A stretch of 64,000 nt of DNA. Origin: Roseovarius albus (GTDB lineage Bacteria; Pseudomonadota; Alphaproteobacteria; Rhodobacterales; Rhodobacteraceae). Where the stretch lies: assembly GCF_900172335.1 (NCBI RefSeq), contig NZ_FWFX01000002.1, positions 1-64,000 on the forward strand, in the 5' to 3' direction. Made by a program: the position numbers and the translations under genes. Positions 60,806 through 64,000 of the stretch are shown here, piece after piece; positions within the stretch are counted from its first letter, which is position 1, and each line of letters begins with the position of its first letter. Below the pieces are notes generated by a model. That model was given only the letters and a program-made list of their open reading frames with translations, was not told the DNA's origin and ran no database searches.

Positions 60806-61102
60806 GTGAACAAGGCAAACAAACGCTGGAACATATTGCGGCACTCAGTCTTGGAGCGAACCCGCCGTGAGGTGATCGAACCCTTTGGGCCACTTTACCT
60901 GATCTTCCTTGGAACCAGCGTCTTCTACCTGATTGGTTTAGGCCAACTATTGTTGGCACAACAGTCTGCCGAATACTCGGTTTTTGCTGCCATCCTGATT
61001 CTTGCGATCGCTGCAGCTGGCTTGGCGCTTCCATTTTTGACAGGTGCGGTGCTGACCCTACGCGCGGCCGATCGAAAACTGGAACGTCTTCAACGCGGGT
61101 GA
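60806..61102 (+). CDS. Small inner-membrane protein, 98 residues
   Basis: It starts at GTG 60806, 4 bp after the XRE stop, with GGGAG at a good distance. It has a basic N-terminus (RHSVLERTRREV), two membrane helices (about 31-51, LYLIFLGTSVFYLIGLG, and 59-80, FAAILILAIAAAGLALPFL) and a basic C-terminal tail. It precedes the HNH gene by 4 bp and is probably transcribed with it. No family is recognised. A membrane partner of a defence module is one option. Confidence 0.6.
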   Translation: MNKANKRWNILRHSVLERTRREVIEPFGPLYLIFLGTSVFYLIGLGQLLLAQQSAEYSVFAAILILAIAAAGLALPFLTGAVLTLRAADRKLERLQRG

Positions 61103-61106
61103 TCCG

Positions 61107-62006
61107 ATGGCCTTCGGTATTTTCATCCATCGCAGCGACTCGATCTACGACGACATTCCCTCGGAGCGGTATCAGTTTCCCAAGCAATACCTCTCGCGTG
61201 CCCAACAGTGCGAAGGAGATTGGATCGTCTACCTGGAGCCAAGCAAGGTCAAAGAGACCAAAGGCTATTTTGCTGTCGCTATGGTCCAGGAGATCATTCC
61301 GGACCCTAGGAAGCCGGACATGTTCTTGGCGGTGATAGAGCCAGGAACATATCTTGATTTCGGGGACCCCGTTTCATTTCGAGACGAAAACTCAATCGTC
61401 GAAAAAGGCTTGTTGAACGATCAAGGCAAGATATCCGGGCGCGCGCAAGCCGCAGTAAGAACCCTTTCAGCTGAAGACTTTGCCCGAATAGTCGAACGTG
61501 GCCTTGGACGAGATGAGGACATCCTGCCTCGCGTGGGCGACACGATGCAAATGCCAGGGTTTCAAGATGCTCAAACACCGTTCCAACACATGCCTGCTCG
61601 GGAACGAGTCAACCAGCTGACCAATCGCGCGGTTCGCGACCGCAACTTCAGAAAGAACGTCCTGCGCGCCTACGGCGAACGCTGCGCCATCACCGGTCTA
61701 CGTCTGATCAATGGCGGTGGCCGAGCTGAAGTGGAAGCCGCTCATATCAGGCCTGTAGAGCATGACGGTCCCGACATCGTTAGCAACGGGATCGCCCTGT
61801 CCGGGACTGCACACTGGATGTTTGATCGCGGTCTCGTCGGGTTAGCAGACGACCTGACAATTCTGGTTTCCCGTCAAAGCAACGATATCGAAGCCGTGAC
61901 GTCGATGATCAACTCGTCCGGCAAGACCTTGGTGCCGGACCGCCTCGCTAACCGGCCAAGGACTGAGTTTGTAACCTGGCACAGAGAGAATTGTTTTAAG
62001 CAGTAA
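61107..62006 (+). CDS. PUA/EVE-like plus HNH nuclease, predicted modification-dependent restriction enzyme
   Basis: The 299-residue protein has two regions. Residues 1-110 (FGIFIHRSDSIYDDIPSERY, QFPKQYL, GDWIVYLEP, GYFAVAMVQEI) resemble PUA/EVE-type base-reading domains. Residues about 190-260 are an HNH domain: CAITGLRLINGGGRAEVEAAH followed by IRPVEH, NGIALSGTAHWMFDRGLVGL. His, Asn and His of HNH are all present. Similar fusions restrict DNA with modified cytosines. It ends TAATG with the next gene starting inside, so both products are made together. Confident on HNH, less so on the N-terminal assignment. Confidence 0.8.
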   Translation: MAFGIFIHRSDSIYDDIPSERYQFPKQYLSRAQQCEGDWIVYLEPSKVKETKGYFAVAMVQEIIPDPRKPDMFLAVIEPGTYLDFGDPVSFRDENSIVEKGLLNDQGKISGRAQAAVRTLSAEDFARIVERGLGRDEDILPRVGDTMQMPGFQDAQTPFQHMPARERVNQLTNRAVRDRNFRKNVLRAYGERCAITGLRLINGGGRAEVEAAHIRPVEHDGPDIVSNGIALSGTAHWMFDRGLVGLADDLTILVSRQSNDIEAVTSMINSSGKTLVPDRLANRPRTEFVTWHRENCFKQ

Positions 62007-62788
62007 TGGCATATCTATTCTTAGACGACAGTAAGCATCATAGATCCGGATTCTCACTTGCAGCATTCGCCATTTGCGATACGGATCCCACAGAGGAAAT
62101 GGACGCCCTCTTTCGCGAGTATGGCTTCGATCCGGGCACGTTCGAGTTCAAGTCTTCTGCAACCATGAACGACAACAATAATCTTCAAGCGCTGCGAGAC
62201 AGCTTGAAACACTTTATCGCACGCAACTGCAAAATGGCCCTATGCATTGTAGATAGTGCAGAAGACACTAGGAAATTAGGCCCCGCTTCGCTGACGCTTT
62301 TGCGTAGCGCACTGAAGCATCCCCGGCTCGAGGGCCAGCAGCACGAGGTCTTCTTTGATGAAGGCCTATTCAAACATAAAAGCGCGGCTGAGGCTTTAGT
62401 TGCAGGAGATCCGGAACTCCAAGACTGCAACTTCCACTTTGAACAGGATTCCAAGGCGGTAATGGGTATCCAACTTGCGGACATCATGGCCCATACGTGC
62501 AGCATTATGCTGTTGGAAGCACTCGGTTATATTACCAAAAAGGTGATCGTCAACGCCCCTGGGGACAGTGTATATGATGGTCTCGAGGTCGAGCTCGGCT
62601 TCGAGATGTGGGCAGGGATCCGCTACGCATTTCTCAGCCAAAACAAGCCGAACCCAAAAGACGGTTTCGACCTAGCAAACGTCGACGTTTATCCTTGGGG
62701 GTTATTTATTGATGAGAGCGTCAACGAACGAATTGCTCCTGCGGCGATGGACCGATTTGGGGAGAACTATTTGGGGTGCATACATTGA
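62006..62788 (+). CDS. DUF3800-family protein coupled to the HNH gene
   Basis: The 260-residue protein opens MAYLFLDDSKHHRSGFSLAAF, the DUF3800 start with a DDS acidic motif. An internal VFFDEGLFKHKSAAEAL and a C-terminal QLADIMAHTCSIMLLEAL with conserved Gln-Leu-Ala-Asp follow. DUF3800 proteins have an RNase H-like fold and are common in mobile and defence loci; acidic residues suggest nuclease activity. The ATG overlaps the HNH stop (TAATG). Together they form a two-gene module. Confidence 0.8.
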   Translation: MAYLFLDDSKHHRSGFSLAAFAICDTDPTEEMDALFREYGFDPGTFEFKSSATMNDNNNLQALRDSLKHFIARNCKMALCIVDSAEDTRKLGPASLTLLRSALKHPRLEGQQHEVFFDEGLFKHKSAAEALVAGDPELQDCNFHFEQDSKAVMGIQLADIMAHTCSIMLLEALGYITKKVIVNAPGDSVYDGLEVELGFEMWAGIRYAFLSQNKPNPKDGFDLANVDVYPWGLFIDESVNERIAPAAMDRFGENYLGCIH

Positions 62789-63040
62789 TAGTCTTTGACC
62801 GACATTGGACCCCCTGCCGGAGTGCTGAAATTGCGGTCCGCCTTGCGGCTTTTCGCGACATCTGTAGAGTTTTGGAGTTTCCGGACATCTTGCTCGATCT
62901 AGTGGTTTCGAATTCAACGACAGGAAATCGACCTTTGGCGAAGACTAATATGCCCTGAAGCAGGATGACAGCATGAGCTGAGATGCAAGTGTTCACTCAA
63001 TCTTCTAAACCTCATCGTTTCGACGGAAAATTATTGCCCC

Positions 63041-64000
63041 ATGAGAAAACAAGAACTCCTAACGAAATCAAGCGGATTACTAGCGCGATTTGCCTATGAT
63101 GTGCGCGTGAAAAACTCGATGGGGCTTTTCGACATAAACACAATAGCCGAAGACCTGCTGGTACCAGTCTTTTCTGTCGTATTCGATTGTCCGGATCTCC
63201 AGAACCAAAATAAAATCCAGATGAATTTTCCGGCGGTTGATCTGGGCTGTTCGAAAAGTAGAGTTTCTCTGCAAATTACTTCCGACGGCTCGAGCGGAAA
63301 GGCTCTGAAAACGGTAGAGAAGTTTGAAGAACACGGCTTGGGAAGCGAGTTTGATCGCTTGCTAATCTACGTTCTGACAGAGAAGCAGACGAGTTATTCG
63401 TCTAAAAAGCTAGCACAAGCTGCAACGGATTGCTCCATAGATTTTAGCCCTGAGCGGGACATACTAGATTATCAAAACCTATCTCATCTATTGAGCGAAC
63501 TTCCGGAAGAAAAACTGGAGGCCGTCGCAGACATTCTAGACGGTTTTTTTGCCGCCGAAGATACTGACCGCAAATTTCGGGCGGAACTGAACGCTTTCTT
63601 AGAAGTCAGCGTAAGAAAGATCGAAGATGAAAAAAGCTCCAAAAAGTATATTCCATCTGTTTTTGTCGAGACCACAAAGACAAAAGAAGAGATGAGATAC
63701 TTCGCAAACCCCTTGTTTTTTTGCGAGAAAATCGACGATGCCCTGTCTGACTTCGATTTGGTAGAATACAATAGAATTCTTCAGCTTTCGCACATGCAGC
63801 CAATCAGTTTCGACCTAGAAACTACCATTTCATCTCCTTATCCAAACACGCTCTCGGATCTTTTTGGACGTCTGACAACTCAGCTTGATGGCATTTCCCA
63901 GATGAAGGCGCACTTGCTTCCATATACTCACGAAGGACAAGCAGAGAAAACGTTCGGCTCGCATGACTACTTGAGTGGTTATTGGGAGGTATTTAGGCAC
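63041..64000 (+). CDS. SMEK-domain protein, predicted anti-phage effector (partial, runs off the right end)
   Basis: From ATG 63041 a frame runs 320 codons to the last base without a stop. The first about 120 residues match the SMEK domain: GLFDINTIAEDLLVPVF, FPAVDLGCSKSRVSLQITS and FDRLLIYVLTEKQTSYS. Conserved positions fit a restriction-endonuclease-like core: E37, D67 in DLG, and Q78-I-T with a following Lys. Downstream (about 120-320) there is a helical region and LFFCEKIDDALSDFDLVEYN, family unknown. SMEK proteins are known from defence islands as fused sensors or effectors. The gene is more AT-rich than the host backbone, as expected of an island. Confidence 0.8.
   Translation, partial: MRKQELLTKSSGLLARFAYDVRVKNSMGLFDINTIAEDLLVPVFSVVFDCPDLQNQNKIQMNFPAVDLGCSKSRVSLQITSDGSSGKALKTVEKFEEHGLGSEFDRLLIYVLTEKQTSYSSKKLAQAATDCSIDFSPERDILDYQNLSHLLSELPEEKLEAVADILDGFFAAEDTDRKFRAELNAFLEVSVRKIEDEKSSKKYIPSVFVETTKTKEEMRYFANPLFFCEKIDDALSDFDLVEYNRILQLSHMQPISFDLETTISSPYPNTLSDLFGRLTTQLDGISQMKAHLLPYTHEGQAEKTFGSHDYLSGYWEVFRH

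Noticed and set aside
62789..63040. Short frames between the DUF3800 and SMEK genes on both strands
   Set aside because: Frames of 60-91 codons have no start-site support or family resemblance. The stretch looks like a degenerate remnant or a promoter region.

Overview
The window looks like chromosome of a marine alphaproteobacterium of the Rhodobacteraceae (Roseobacter group). This is inferred from gene content: an F0 ATP synthase operon with separate b and b' subunits and no F1 genes beside it, the ffh-rpsP-rimM-trmD-rplS-rpmE translation cluster with bluB inserted, MipZ, DUF1489 and DUF6478 proteins, a B12-dependent ribonucleotide reductase, and an MttB / dimethylglycine-dehydrogenase-type operon. 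No CRISPR array, rRNA operon or complete insertion sequence was seen.

Layout. 1-1.2 kb: the end of an unknown gene, an odd class II tRNA-like gene with a UAU anticodon loop, a small unknown gene and a repeat-rich intergenic stretch. 1.2-6.5 kb: nrdJ, a D-amino-acid salvage pair (N-acyl-D-amino-acid deacylase and D-amino-acid aminotransferase) and a DUF1489 gene. 6.5-12.2 kb: three paralogous small outer-membrane beta-barrel genes, interleaved with a ClpP-like periplasmic protein, a secreted protein of unknown function and a PuuD-like hydrolase. 12.2-18.1 kb: an EamA exporter coupled to a LysR gene, a tandem pair of membrane proteins (the second probably starting at CTG), MtfA peptidase, an SDR oxidoreductase, an EF-hand protein and a ProX-type tRNA deacylase. 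18.4-25.7 kb: the SRP / ribosome-maturation cluster, interrupted by a YegP-like gene and two lipoproteins. 25.9-31.9 kb: mipZ, an EamA transporter, an ArsR-GT61 pair and the F0 ATP synthase operon. 32.5-41.3 kb: a LysR-controlled quaternary-amine demethylation operon. 41.4-43.9 kb: a YqiJ-like/flotillin pair. 44.4-47.3 kb: an AT-richer four-gene cluster (Lrp/AsnC regulator, YqcI/YcgG heme-enzyme-family protein, cupin, APC permease) that looks horizontally acquired. 48.2-58.8 kb: rhlE, a four-gene phospholipid operon with a degenerate CDP-alcohol phosphotransferase, accD-folC, CPBP and DoxX membrane proteins, ilvD and a DUF6478 gene.

58.9 kb to the right edge: a genomic island whose integrase lies directly against a 3' fragment of a tRNA-Arg(CCU) gene. 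It carries an excisionase-like gene, an XRE repressor, a small membrane protein, a PUA-like/HNH nuclease coupled to a DUF3800 protein, and a large SMEK-domain gene that runs off the window. This island is the best candidate for a poorly described, probably defensive, system. The other region most likely to hold unusual biochemistry is the YqcI/YcgG-cupin-permease cluster. Where starts were re-chosen, the ribosome binding site, coupling with the upstream stop, or family length decided; this is stated per gene.
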